The position numbers and the translations under genes were made by a program. Of a DNA stretch of 40,634 nucleotides, positions 24,864 through 32,091 are shown piece by piece (positions within the stretch are counted from its first letter, which is position 1; each line of letters starts with the position of its first letter). The stretch is from Chloroflexota bacterium (GTDB lineage: Bacteria; Chloroflexota; Anaerolineae; SpSt-313), in the NCBI GenBank assembly GCA_029553955.1, contig JAKPJZ010000103.1, forward strand, positions 1 to 40,634, read 5' to 3'. The notes under the pieces are model-generated. The model did not search any database, was not told the DNA's origin, and saw only the letters and a program-made list of their open reading frames with translations.

Positions 24864-25256
24864 CTAGAACCCATCGTCCATGCCCATGTCGTCGCCGCCC
24901 AGGTCCGGCAGGTCCTTCTCGATCTCGTCGGGGCTCTGGCCGGCCTCCAGGCGATCGACCACTTCGCTGAACTCGGGGCCCAGGTCTTCGCCGGCTTCCT
25001 GGCCCATGCGGCGCATCCAGCGGGCCATGCTGCGCGGGTCGCTCTCGTCAACGTCGCCCAGCGCATCGGGGCTCGCCAGGCTCTCGAGCCGGCTCTCTTC
25101 CGACGTCATCGTGCGCACTCGAGAGACCAGGCGGCGCAGGTCCTCGCTGTGACAGGCCGGGCAGCGCGGCTTGGCCTCGCCGGCGGCAGCGTAGGTGCGG
25201 AAGAACAGACTGACTCGCTTGCCACAGTGCAGGCAGCGGTATTCGTAGATTGGCAT
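24864..25256 (-). CDS. FmdB-type zinc-ribbon regulatory protein
   Basis: A 130-residue protein. It starts MPIYEYRCLHCGKRVSLFFR and has Cys pairs C8-x2-C11 and C32-x2-C35 (RCPACHSEDL), the FmdB/CxxC_CXXC_SSSS zinc ribbon. The acidic C-terminal extension (ends DLGGDDMGMDDGF) has regularly spaced helices (SMARWMRRMGQEAGEDLGPE, DRLEAGQSPDEIEKDLPDL), as seen in Chloroflexota members. GAGGGC with AAGGAGG lies before the ATG at 25256, and a good minus-strand promoter is upstream. It probably binds nucleic acid or protein; the function is not known. Confidence 0.9.
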   Translation of the reverse strand: MPIYEYRCLHCGKRVSLFFRTYAAAGEAKPRCPACHSEDLRRLVSRVRTMTSEESRLESLASPDALGDVDESDPRSMARWMRRMGQEAGEDLGPEFSEVVDRLEAGQSPDEIEKDLPDLGGDDMGMDDGF

Positions 25257-25295
25257 GTTGCCCTCCTTGCGCATATCCAGGGAACGTGCTGACAT

Positions 25296-25324
25296 ATTAT
25301 AGTGGTATTGACTCGGCTCGGCAA
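25296..25324 (-). promoter_or_regulatory. Promoter of the FmdB-like gene
   Basis: On the minus strand: -35 TTGCCG (25319-25324), 17-base spacer, consensus -10 TATAAT (25296-25301), about 40 bases upstream of the ATG. Confidence 0.75.
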
Positions 25325-25343
25325 CTGGCCGGCGGAGGAGAGC

Positions 25344-25442
25344 GTTCGCGCTGTCATTGCGAGCGCAGCGAAGCAATCTCCTGCCGCGCCCGCTACGACG
25401 GCGTTGGGGATTGCTTCGCTGCGCCCGCAATGACAACGCGAA
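25344..25442. repeat. Inverted repeat, CATTGCGAGCGCAGCGAAGC family
   Basis: Arms TGTCATTGCGAGCGCAGCGA... (25352-25378) and the near reverse complement (25409-25435), extended outward by GTTCGCG/CGCGAAC. It belongs to a widespread bacterial intergenic repeat type. It lies between the divergent FmdB-like and remA genes. Confidence 0.8.
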
Positions 25443-25463
25443 CCGACACCGCAGGAGGACCTT

Positions 25464-25724
25464 GTGAGCACCGAACTCGTCCATGTCGGCTTTGGGGGCG
25501 TCGTGGCCGCCGGCCGCATCGTGGCTATCGTCAGCCCCGACTCGGCGCCCATGCGCCGCCTGATCCAAGACGCCAAAGAGCGCCGCATGGCCATCGACAT
25601 GACCTTCGGCCGCAAGACCAAGGCGGTCATCATCCTCGACAGCGGCCATGTCGCCATGGCTGCGATTGCGCCCGAGACCATCGCTAACCGGCTCGACACT
25701 GTGAAGGGGAAACGCCGTGACTGA
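25464..25724 (+). CDS. remA: DUF370/RemA-like DNA-binding regulator
   Basis: An 86-residue protein matching Bacillus RemA along its whole length: [57 protein letters not shown]. Arg18 and Arg50, which sit at the DNA-binding residues of Bacillus/Geobacillus RemA, are kept; the next basic residue is Lys51. RemA forms ring-like oligomers that bind tandem sites and turn on biofilm matrix genes in Bacillus. GTG at 25464 has AGGAGG upstream. It overlaps gmk by 8 bases, the conserved remA-gmk order. Whether it acts on the TasA-like genes 14-20 kb away is not shown. Confidence 0.9.
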   Translation: MSTELVHVGFGGVVAAGRIVAIVSPDSAPMRRLIQDAKERRMAIDMTFGRKTKAVIILDSGHVAMAAIAPETIANRLDTVKGKRRD

Positions 25725-26379
25725 CGACCTGGCTGCACCCGGCGCGCAGGGCAAGATCGACTCCGTAGACCTCACCCCCTATCTGAACCCGCCATCGCTG
25801 GTCCTGGTCATTTCTGGGCCCTCGGGCGTGGGTAAAGATGCGACCGTCAAGCGCATGATCGAGTTGGGTTACCCCTGTGGCTTCGTCGTCACGGCCACCA
25901 ACCGGTCGCCCAGGGAGGGCGAGGTCCACGGCGTCGACTATTATTTCGTCTCCACCGCCGAGTTCAAGCGCATGATCCGCGACGGCGAGCTCCTCGAGTA
26001 CGCCGTCGTCTATGACGAGTACAAGGGCGTGCCCAAAGCGGAGATCACCAACGCCCTGGCCAGTCGCCAGGACGTCGTCCTGCGCGTCGATGTGCAGGGC
26101 GCAGCGCGGCTGCGCCAGGTCATGCCCGGCGCCGTGTCGATCTTCCTGACGGCGCCCTCGGAGCAAGAGCTCATCCGCCGCCTGCAGGCCCGCCACACTG
26201 AGGTCGGCGAGGCACTGCAGTGCCGCATCGCCATGGCCCGGGCCGAGATGCGGGAGCTCGGCAAGTTCGATTATGTCGTTTTCAACCGCGAAGGCCAGCT
26301 CGATCGCACCGTCGAGCGCATCCTGGCCATCATCGCGGCCGAAAAGTCCCGCACGGTGCAGCGCAAGGTCACACTGTAA
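25717..26379 (+). CDS. gmk: Guanylate kinase
   Basis: A 220-residue GMP kinase. P-loop [13 protein letters not shown] at 33-45, the GMP-binding block [20 protein letters not shown], and [20 protein letters not shown], then [17 protein letters not shown] at 25717 overlaps the remA stop by 8 bases; AAGGGGAA serves as ribosome site. The N-terminal ~24 residues before the core are longer than usual. The residue after the P-loop Lys is Asp (GKDATVK), where most homologues have Thr or Ser; this is known in Chloroflexota-type sequences. It supplies GDP/GTP. Confidence 0.93.
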   Translation: MTDDLAAPGAQGKIDSVDLTPYLNPPSLVLVISGPSGVGKDATVKRMIELGYPCGFVVTATNRSPREGEVHGVDYYFVSTAEFKRMIRDGELLEYAVVYDEYKGVPKAEITNALASRQDVVLRVDVQGAARLRQVMPGAVSIFLTAPSEQELIRRLQARHTEVGEALQCRIAMARAEMRELGKFDYVVFNREGQLDRTVERILAIIAAEKSRTVQRKVTL

Positions 26380-26382
26380 CGC

Positions 26383-26540
26383 AAGGGACTGGGGGAACTG
26401 AGGGAACTGCGCAACTGAGGGCGCCCGGACTCCCGAACTTGTTCGGGCCGTTCCCCAACGTCGCATTCGTGCTCTGGGGGCAGGCAACGCAACCATCAGT
26501 CCCTCTAGTTCCATCACTTCCCCCAGTTCCCTAATTTCCC
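26383..26540. repeat. Imperfect inverted repeat between gmk and the MEMO gene
   Basis: AAGGGACTGGGGGAACTGAG on the left is mirrored by CTTCCCCCAGTTCCCTAA and CAGTCCCTCTAGTTCC on the right. A small hairpin CCCGAACTTGTTCGGG lies inside. This is another palindromic family, placed after the gmk stop. Confidence 0.6.
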
Positions 26541-26553
26541 TTCGGAGGTGCGC

Positions 26554-27414
26554 ATGCAGCGCGAGCCTGTCGTAGCCGGGATGTTCTACCCGGCCAACCC
26601 TGAGCGCGCCCGGGCCGAGGTGGCCGAGATGCTCCAGGCGGCCCAGGCCTCGCTGCCCGCCGGCCGCTTCGTGGCTGGGCTGGTGCCCCACGCCGGCTGG
26701 GCCTATTCCGGGCCCACCGCCGCCCGGGCTTTCGCCGCCCTCGCCGCGGGAGGCGCGCCGCAGACGGTCGTCTTTTTTGGCGCCGTGCACGCCTGGGGCG
26801 TACGCCGGCCGGCGCTCTACGCCCGCGGCGCCTGGCATACCCCGCTCGGCCCCCTGCCGGTCGACGAGGCTATGGCGGCGGAAATCCTGCGCGAAGCGGG
26901 CGGCGAGGTCGCCGCGAGCGAGCAGGCCCACAGCGAGGAGCACTCGATCGAGGTGCAGCTCCCCTTCGTCGCCTACCTCTGGCCCAAGGCCGCGATCGTG
27001 CCCTTGATGGTGCCACCCAGCGCCGGGGCTGCTGCGGTGGGCGAGGCCGTGGCGCGGGCCGTGCAGCCCCGCGGCCACGCCGTCTACCTCGTCGGCTCGA
27101 GCGACCTGACCCACTATGGCCCCAACTATGGCATCGTGCCGCGCGGCGCCGGCCCCGAGGCCCTCGCCTGGGCCAAGGAGAACGACCAGCGCCTGCTCGA
27201 CGACGTGGTACACCTGCGCGCCGAAGCCATCGTCGAACGCGCAAACGCCGACCGCAGCGCCTGTGGTGGGGGGGCCATCGCCGCCACCGTGGCCGCGGCT
27301 CGCGCCCTCGGCGCCACCGAGGGCCGCATCCTCGAGCACACCACCAGCTACGACGTGCGGCCCACCGGCACGCCCCGCGACTTTGTAGGTTATGCCTCGG
27401 TCGTCTTCTCGTAG
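26554..27414 (+). CDS. MEMO1 family protein (AmmeMemoRadiSam system protein B)
   Basis: A 286-residue protein of the MEMO family: REPVVAGMFYPANPERARAE, LVPHAGWAYSGPTAARAFAA, SEEHSIEVQLPFVAYLWPKA, LVGSSDLTHYGPNYG, and DRSACGGGAIAATVAAARAL. His in VPHAGW, SEEHS and DLTHYG and the Cys of SACGGG match the metal-site residues of MEMO proteins (related to extradiol dioxygenases). No AmmeMemoRadiSam partners (AMMECR1 or radical SAM) are in the window. ATG at 26554 is preferred over GTG 26548, which overlaps the GGAGG site. The function is unknown. Confidence 0.9.
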   Translation: MQREPVVAGMFYPANPERARAEVAEMLQAAQASLPAGRFVAGLVPHAGWAYSGPTAARAFAALAAGGAPQTVVFFGAVHAWGVRRPALYARGAWHTPLGPLPVDEAMAAEILREAGGEVAASEQAHSEEHSIEVQLPFVAYLWPKAAIVPLMVPPSAGAAAVGEAVARAVQPRGHAVYLVGSSDLTHYGPNYGIVPRGAGPEALAWAKENDQRLLDDVVHLRAEAIVERANADRSACGGGAIAATVAAARALGATEGRILEHTTSYDVRPTGTPRDFVGYASVVFS

Positions 27415-27433
27415 CACGTATGCAGGGCCTTCT

Positions 27434-27506
27434 GGCCACTGATGGACGCAGGTGAATGCAGATGATCCTTGGTAGTATCAGCATTCATCCGTGTTCATCG
27501 GTGGCC
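27434..27506. repeat. Inverted repeat upstream of priA
   Basis: Arms GGCCACTGATGGACGCAGGT... (27434-27459) and GCATTCATCCGTGTTCATCG... (27481-27506) match at 21 of 26 positions. The open frame of priA extends into it, but those codons are repeat-derived. Confidence 0.7.
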
Positions 27507-27530
27507 ATGTCGCCGCCTCAAGGAGCAGAC

Positions 27531-30392
27531 TTGGCCACGGACACGCTGCGTTTTGCCACCATCGCTGTCAATGCGCCCGTGCGCCGCTCGGGCCTGGCGT
27601 CGGGTCAGGGCGCTGCTGCGGCGGGCTTTCACTACGCCATCCCCCCGGCGCTCCGTGGCCGGCTGCGCGTGGGCCAGATGGTGTGGGTGCCCTTCGGCAG
27701 CCGCCGCCTGGCCGGCATCGTCACCGGGTTCGCCGAGGCCGCGCCGGTCGACGAGGTGCGCGAGATCGAGGCCCTTGTCGACGAGCGTCCCGTCGTCATC
27801 CCCTCACAGATCGCCCTGGCCGCGTGGATGGCCCGCGAGTACCTGGCGCCCTTTGGCCGCGCCCTGTGGTCGATGCTGCCCCCGGGCACCATGCGCACCG
27901 CCGAGACCTGGGTGGAGGCGATCGCCGAGCCATTGCCCGAGGGCACGGCGCTCTCGCCCAACCAGCGCGCCGTGTGGCAGGCGCTCGCCGGGCGCGGCGC
28001 TGTGCCGCTCAAGCGGGTAGCCAACCTGGCCCGCGTTGCCGGCTGGCGGCCCGCCCTCACGGCGCTCGTCGAGCGCGGCCTGGTGCGCCAGTGGGATGGC
28101 GACCGCCCCCCCGCCGTGCGCCCCAAGACCGAGCGCTTCCTGCGCGCCCTCACCCCCTGCCCCTCTCCCACTGGCGCCGCTGACGCGGCAAGGTGGGAGA
28201 GGGGTGAGAGCGACTCCCCTCTCCCACCGCAGGGGAGAGGGGCAGGGGGTGAGGGCACCACCGGCGCGCTGCAGGCGCTCGCCCGCGCGCCGAAGCAGCA
28301 GGTGGTGTACCGCTACCTGCTCGAGCAGGCGCAGAGCGGCGACGGCTGGCTGCCCCTGGGCCAGGTGCTCGAGGCCACCGGCGCCGGCCGCCCCGCCGCC
28401 GACGCCCTCGTCGCCCGCGGGCTCGCCGAAGCCGTCGAGCGCGAGGTCTGGCGCGATCCGCTGGCCGGGCGCGAGTTCGTGCTCACCGCGCCGCCGCCGT
28501 TGACCCCCGACCAGGAGCGCGCCATGCAGGCCGTCAACGCCGCCATCGACTCGCGGCTGCACCACACCTTCCTGCTGCACGGCGTCACCGGCTCGGGCAA
28601 GACCGAGATCTACCTACAGGCCGCCGCCCGCGTGCTCGCCCAGGGCCGGCGCGCCATCATCCTCGTGCCCGAGATCGCCCTCACCCCACAGACCATCCGC
28701 CGCGTCGCCGCGCGCTTTCCGGGGCGCATCGCCGTCTGGCACAGCCGGCTCACCGCCGGCGAGCGTTACGACGAGTGGCGCCGCGCGCTCCTCGGCCAGA
28801 TCGACATCGTCATCGGCGCCCGCTCGGCCATCCTCGCCCCGCTGCGCGACCTGGGGCTGATCGTCGTCGACGAGGAGCACGAGGCCTCGTACAAGCAGGA
28901 GGGCACCACCCCGCGCTACCATGCCCGTGAAGCCGCCGTCGCCCTCGGCCGCAACACCGGCGCCTGCGTTATCCTGGGGAGTGCCACGCCCGACGTCACC
29001 AGCGCCTACCGCGCCCAGACAGGCGCCTACACCCTGCTCACGTTGCCGCAGCGCGTGCTCAGCCACCGCCGCCGCATCGAAGAGCACCGCGCCCGCTTCA
29101 ACCTGCCCGAACAGCGCGTCCACCTGCGGCCGCTGCCTGCGGAAGAGACGGGGGGACCTTGCACCACGGGGGCACCTTGCACCACGGAAGACACAAAGGG
29201 AGGGATTGGGCGGGGAGACCCCGCCCCTACACCCCCCTTTGTGTCCTCCGTGGTGAATCCGTCGCCTTCTATCGGGGACGGGCGGGGTTGCCCCGCCCCT
29301 ACACCCCCCTCTGTGTCCTCCGTGGTGAATCCGTCCTCCTCTGTGGTGGACGTGCTTTACGCCGAGCTGCCGCCGGTCGAGGTCGTGGACCTGCGACGCG
29401 AGCTGCAGGCGGGCAACCGCAGCATCTTTAGCCGTTCGCTCACCCGCGCCATCGGCCAGGCGCTCGCCGCCCACGAGCAGGTTATCCTCTTCCTCAACCG
29501 CCGCGGCGCGGCCACCTTTGTCATGTGCCGCGACTGCGGCCGAACCCTCACCTGCCCGCGCTGCGAGGTCTCACTCACCTATCACAGCACGCGCCAGGAG
29601 CTCGTCTGCCACCACTGCAACCATCACCAGCCGGTAGCCCAGGTCTGCCCACACTGCCGCAGCCGCCGCATCAAGTACTTTGGCCTGGGCACGCAGCGCG
29701 TCGTCGAAACGGTGCGCGAGCTCTTTCCCCAGGCGCGCGTCGTGCGCTGGGACCGCGACACCGCCAACCGCCGCGGCAGCCACGAGGAGCTGCTGCGCCA
29801 GTTCGTCGAGCACGAGGCCGACGTCATGGTGGGCACGCAGATGATCGCCAAGGGGCTGGACCTGCCGCTCGTCACCGTCGTCGGCGTCATCAGCGCCGAC
29901 ACCGGCCTCAACCTGCCCGACTTGCGCGCCGCCGAGCGCACCTTCCAGCTCCTCACCCAGGTCGCCGGTCGCGCCGGCCGCAGCCCCCTCGGCGGCCGTG
30001 TCGTCGTGCAGACCTACACCCCCGACCACTATGCCGTGCGCGCCGCCGCGCGTCACGACTATGCCGCCTTCCTCGCCCGCGAGCTCGCCTTCCGCCGCGA
30101 GCACGGCTACCCACCCTTCGGCCGCCTGGTGCGCCTCACCTGCGCCGACGAAGACCCCGCCCGCGCCCGCCAGATGGCCAAGGACCTCGCCGCGCTCCTC
30201 CAGGACGAGATCCGTGGCCAGGGCCTCGCCGACCTCGACCTCGTCGGCCCCGCGCCCTGCCCTCTCGAAAGGCTGCGCAACCAGTACCGCTGGCAGATCA
30301 TCGTCCGCGGCCGCGACCCGTTGCCGCTCGTGCAACAGGTGCCCATCCCCCGCGGCTGGCGGGTGGACGTGGACCCGGTCAGCTTTATGTGA
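27531..30392 (+). CDS. priA: Primosomal protein N' (PriA helicase) with two foreign insertions
   Basis: A 953-residue replication-restart helicase, larger than the usual ~730-830. N-terminal 3' DNA-binding domain (VWVPFGSRRLAGIVTGF); Walker A HGVTGSGKTEIY at 350; DEEH at 447; LGSATPD; the zinc-binding Cys cluster from C666 (CRDCGRTLTCPRCE ... CPHCRSR); GTQMIAKGLDLP; and C-terminal PCPLERLRNQYRWQI. TTG at 27531 follows AAGGAG; an ATG at 27507 touches the upstream repeat. Residues 206-242 come from a 111-bp palindromic insertion and ~540-607 from a second, both in frame, in linkers between domains. Both lack the family sequence. PriA loads DnaB at stalled forks, so the insertions must be tolerated if it is functional. 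Confidence 0.93.
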   Translation: MATDTLRFATIAVNAPVRRSGLASGQGAAAAGFHYAIPPALRGRLRVGQMVWVPFGSRRLAGIVTGFAEAAPVDEVREIEALVDERPVVIPSQIALAAWMAREYLAPFGRALWSMLPPGTMRTAETWVEAIAEPLPEGTALSPNQRAVWQALAGRGAVPLKRVANLARVAGWRPALTALVERGLVRQWDGDRPPAVRPKTERFLRALTPCPSPTGAADAARWERGESDSPLPPQGRGAGGEGTTGALQALARAPKQQVVYRYLLEQAQSGDGWLPLGQVLEATGAGRPAADALVARGLAEAVEREVWRDPLAGREFVLTAPPPLTPDQERAMQAVNAAIDSRLHHTFLLHGVTGSGKTEIYLQAAARVLAQGRRAIILVPEIALTPQTIRRVAARFPGRIAVWHSRLTAGERYDEWRRALLGQIDIVIGARSAILAPLRDLGLIVVDEEHEASYKQEGTTPRYHAREAAVALGRNTGACVILGSATPDVTSAYRAQTGAYTLLTLPQRVLSHRRRIEEHRARFNLPEQRVHLRPLPAEETGGPCTTGAPCTTEDTKGGIGRGDPAPTPPFVSSVVNPSPSIGDGRGCPAPTPPSVSSVVNPSSSVVDVLYAELPPVEVVDLRRELQAGNRSIFSRSLTRAIGQALAAHEQVILFLNRRGAATFVMCRDCGRTLTCPRCEVSLTYHSTRQELVCHHCNHHQPVAQVCPHCRSRRIKYFGLGTQRVVETVRELFPQARVVRWDRDTANRRGSHEELLRQFVEHEADVMVGTQMIAKGLDLPLVTVVGVISADTGLNLPDLRAAERTFQLLTQVAGRAGRSPLGGRVVVQTYTPDHYAVRAAARHDYAAFLARELAFRREHGYPPFGRLVRLTCADEDPARARQMAKDLAALLQDEIRGQGLADLDLVGPAPCPLERLRNQYRWQIIVRGRDPLPLVQQVPIPRGWRVDVDPVSFM
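28146..28256. repeat. 111-bp palindromic insertion in priA (37 codons)
   Basis: Perfect 24-base end arms (28146-28169 and 28233-28256; GCCCTCACCCCCTGCCCCTC...) flank an inner hairpin of 13-base arms (28192-28204, 28216-28228) and a small GCCGC/GCGGC stem. The length is exactly 37 codons and the insertion starts on a codon boundary. It encodes ALTPCPSPTGAADAARWERG and a Pro/Gly-rich run. Confidence 0.85.
29146..29352. repeat. Second in-frame insertion in priA, with 72-bp tandem repeat
   Basis: Arms CACCACGGAAGACACAAAGG (29180-29199) and the near complement (29236-29255). A unit with CCCCGCCCCTACACCCCCCT and GTGTCCTCCGTGGTGAATCC occurs twice 72 bases (24 codons) apart. It encodes APTPPFVSSVVNPS twice. 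Related to the ACCACGAAGG repeats at 4.9 kb. Confidence 0.8.
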
Positions 30393-30425
30393 AAGAGGTT
30401 TGTAGTGAGGGAGAGCGTCCGAGGC

Positions 30426-31217
30426 TCTGCGAGGGAAGCCTCGGGCTACGAAGACAAAGCCCCTACGGGGCTCATGTGTGGCGCGGCGTTGTTGGCAGAC
30501 ACAGCCCGAGGCTGTGCGTGGGAAGCCTCGGGCTACGAAGACGAATCCCCTACAGCGCTCGTGCTATTGGTGCAGTGCTGCGTCATCGGAAGCTCGTTCG
30601 AGGATTGGGATCGTCGTGTTCCCGTGGTGGTGCTCGCGCTGCGCCTTGACATACTTGACGATGCCGTCAAGCTTCTTGGCATCGAACGACAGGACGCCGT
30701 ACTCGGCCTGCCAGGCAAAGGCATGGTCGAGGCCACACTCGTGGTTCACGAAATGGGAGCTGTTGCCTTTGACCTGTCCAATGAAGGTGGACAATGCCAC
30801 CGCCGGCGGCACCGACACAACCAGATGAACGTGATCCTCGATGCCACCGACGGCCTGCACGACCCCGCCCAGATTGGCCGCCTTCCCGGCGATGACCCGG
30901 TACAGATCGGCCTCGAACCGCGGCTGGATCAGCGCCTCGCGGCCCTTTGTCGCCCACACCATGTGGTAGTAGAGCTTCCAGAAGGGCATGCCTGACCCCC
31001 ACAATCCGGGGGCAACACCCCCACCACACGAGCCGGCGCTCCACTCAGCGCGTGTTGGCCGGCGGCATTGCCTCCTGCGCAAGCCCCGCAGGGGCTTAGT
31101 CTTCGCAGCCCGAGGCTTGCCACGGGAGGGCTGCCTCGTGCGAACCTGCCGCCAATCGCCTCAGCCCCCCAGGGGCTTGGTCTTCGTAGCCCGAGGCTTG
31201 CCACGGGAGCCTCAGGC
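30426..31217. mobile_element. REPtron-like unit: Y1 transposase flanked by inverted REP-like repeats
   Basis: Two REP-like units on the left (about 30426-30475 and 30500-30558) and two on the right in opposite orientation (about 31081-31137 and 31163-31217). Each unit has two hairpins, a CCGAGGCT/AGCCTCGG type and an AGCCCC/GGGGCT type, joined by GGGCTACGAAGAC. The transposase at 30564-30989 lies between. This is the layout of REP-associated tyrosine transposases (RAYTs). Confidence 0.8.
30564..30989 (-). CDS. REP-associated Y1 (IS200-like) transposase
   Basis: A 141-residue IS200/TnpA-REP type single-strand transposase. The HUH motif is DHVHLVVSVPP (His53, His55) and the catalytic Tyr is likely Tyr113 in IVKYVKAQREHH. 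The N-terminal MPFWKLYYHMVWATKGREAL is the family start, so ATG 30989 was chosen over upstream codons that run through the repeats. The length is near that of full TnpA-like proteins, so it may be active. Inverted REP-like units flank it on both sides, which suggests that it moves or has amplified those units. Confidence 0.9.
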   Translation of the reverse strand: MPFWKLYYHMVWATKGREALIQPRFEADLYRVIAGKAANLGGVVQAVGGIEDHVHLVVSVPPAVALSTFIGQVKGNSSHFVNHECGLDHAFAWQAEYGVLSFDAKKLDGIVKYVKAQREHHHGNTTIPILERASDDAALHQ

Positions 31218-31223
31218 TATCCT

Positions 31224-31421
31224 TCAGAACGCGCCGGCGTAGGTCCGGCAAGCCACAACGTCTTCATACGTCAGGCCAGGGTAGTTGCGTAGGATCTCTG
31301 TCTCGCTCCACCCTTGCGCGAGCAGGTCGATGATGAACTCAACGGCCAGGCGAGTGCCCTTGACAACCGGTTTCCCCGCCAGGACACCTGGGGCAACCAC
31401 GATGCGCTCTTGCCAATTCGT
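31224..31421 (-). pseudogene. DUF433 antitoxin-like frame with ACG in place of the start codon
   Basis: A 65-codon frame reads TNWQERIVVAPGVLAGKPVV, KGTRLAVEFIIDLLAQGWSE, TEILRNYPGLTYEDVVACRT, YAGAF. This is a complete DUF433 domain (the antitoxin-type protein usually paired with DUF5615). The expected MNWxER start is ACG AAT TGG here; no ATG, GTG or TTG stands between it and the upstream in-frame TGA, apart from a GTG 7 codons in that would cut the first strand. A ribosome-site-like AGGAGA lies too far upstream. So it is either dead, started from ACG, or damaged by one T-to-C change. It overlaps none of its usual partner; the toxin remnant upstream is of PIN type. Confidence 0.75.
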
Positions 31422-31425
31422 GCCG

Positions 31426-31631
31426 CTATGCGAGTCGGTCCAGCCGCTCCAGCGTTTCTCCTGGCGTCAGCACCGGAGCAGTCGATCCTTGAAGGCCATC
31501 TTTGTCGCGAGTCACAATGGCGTCGAGGCCTGCAAGGCTGGCACAGGCGACCTATCGTTTGCCTGCCAGAGGAGTCGGGCCTCGGTGACCCAAGGCTCGC
31601 GCTTCAGCATAACGTCCAGCAGAATGCGCAT
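31426..31631 (-). pseudogene. PIN-domain toxin, internally deleted
   Basis: The frame starts MRILLDVMLKREPWVTEARL, LWQAND and stops early. In another frame the end of a PIN toxin follows at once: CASLAGLDAIVTRDKDG, then STAPVLTPGETLERLDRLA and a TAG. About 70-80 codons of a normal ~140-residue VapC-like PIN protein are missing between the two parts, with a frameshift. The first part also lacks the usual DTNVILD stretch, probably lost between the similar LLD and ILD codons, which removes a catalytic Asp context. The start ATG overlaps the stop of the antitoxin remnant (TGATG), the classic TA coupling. A dead toxin. Confidence 0.75.
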
Positions 31632-31877
31632 CAGCCATTCTTCTCCATGCGATGCTCATCCAGCCACTTCCGGATCTCTTCATCTGAGGGGGGCCGGTTG
31701 ATCGCTTGCCAGCAGCCCGAGGGCCCTCTCCAGGGTCCGGCGCCGGGGACGGGGTCCTTTGAGCTCTGGCACCAGCGTCTCGAGAGCATCCTGAACCAGG
31801 CTAAGGCGCTCTTCCGATGGCCAACCTGAGACGATCTTCAAGACTGTATCATGGCTGGTGGATCCCGTTGCCGACAC
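31631..31877 (-). pseudogene. Antitoxin partner of the PIN toxin, frameshifted
   Basis: GTG at 31877 has a strong AGGAGG site. The frame reads HDTVLKIVSGWPSEERLSLV, then GLLASDQPAP, and breaks at a run of six Gs (plus strand 31688-31693). In the next frame it continues PPSDEEIRKWLDEHRMEKNG and stops at 31631-31633, which overlaps the toxin ATG. Removing one G restores an ~82-residue antitoxin typical of PIN pairs. Either a true loss or a sequencing error in the G run; with the deleted toxin downstream, a true decay is plausible. Confidence 0.7.
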
Positions 31878-32053
31878 GTTTCCTCCTCACAGCCAGTCGG
31901 CAAGGCTACGACTGCACTCGAATGCTACCACATTTTCACACTCCTCGCAAGAGGAGATGGGCCAGTTCATTTGACGAGATTCTCGAATTCCATGGCGGTA
32001 GCATGCCACAATTGGCAGCTTGTTGCAACCAGGCGAGACCGAGTCCACGAGCT

Positions 32054-32082
32054 TTGACAGCGCCCCGCGCCCAGAGTAGAAT
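32054..32082 (+). promoter_or_regulatory. Strong promoter of the M16 peptidase gene
   Basis: Consensus -35 TTGACA (32054-32059), 17-base spacer, -10 TAGAAT (32077-32082). Transcription would begin near 32089, only a few bases before the first GTG of the frame. The stretch 31878-32053 before it is less GC-rich and holds nothing I recognise. Confidence 0.8.
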
Positions 32083-32091
32083 GGCCGTAGG

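Noticed and set aside
25684..27417. A 577-codon minus-strand open frame
   Set aside because: It is the antisense shadow of gmk and the MEMO gene, which both carry clear family motifs.
27456..27530. ATG 27456 as the priA start
   Set aside because: These codons lie in an inverted repeat (27434-27506); TTG 27531 has a good AAGGAG site and fits the start of the domain.
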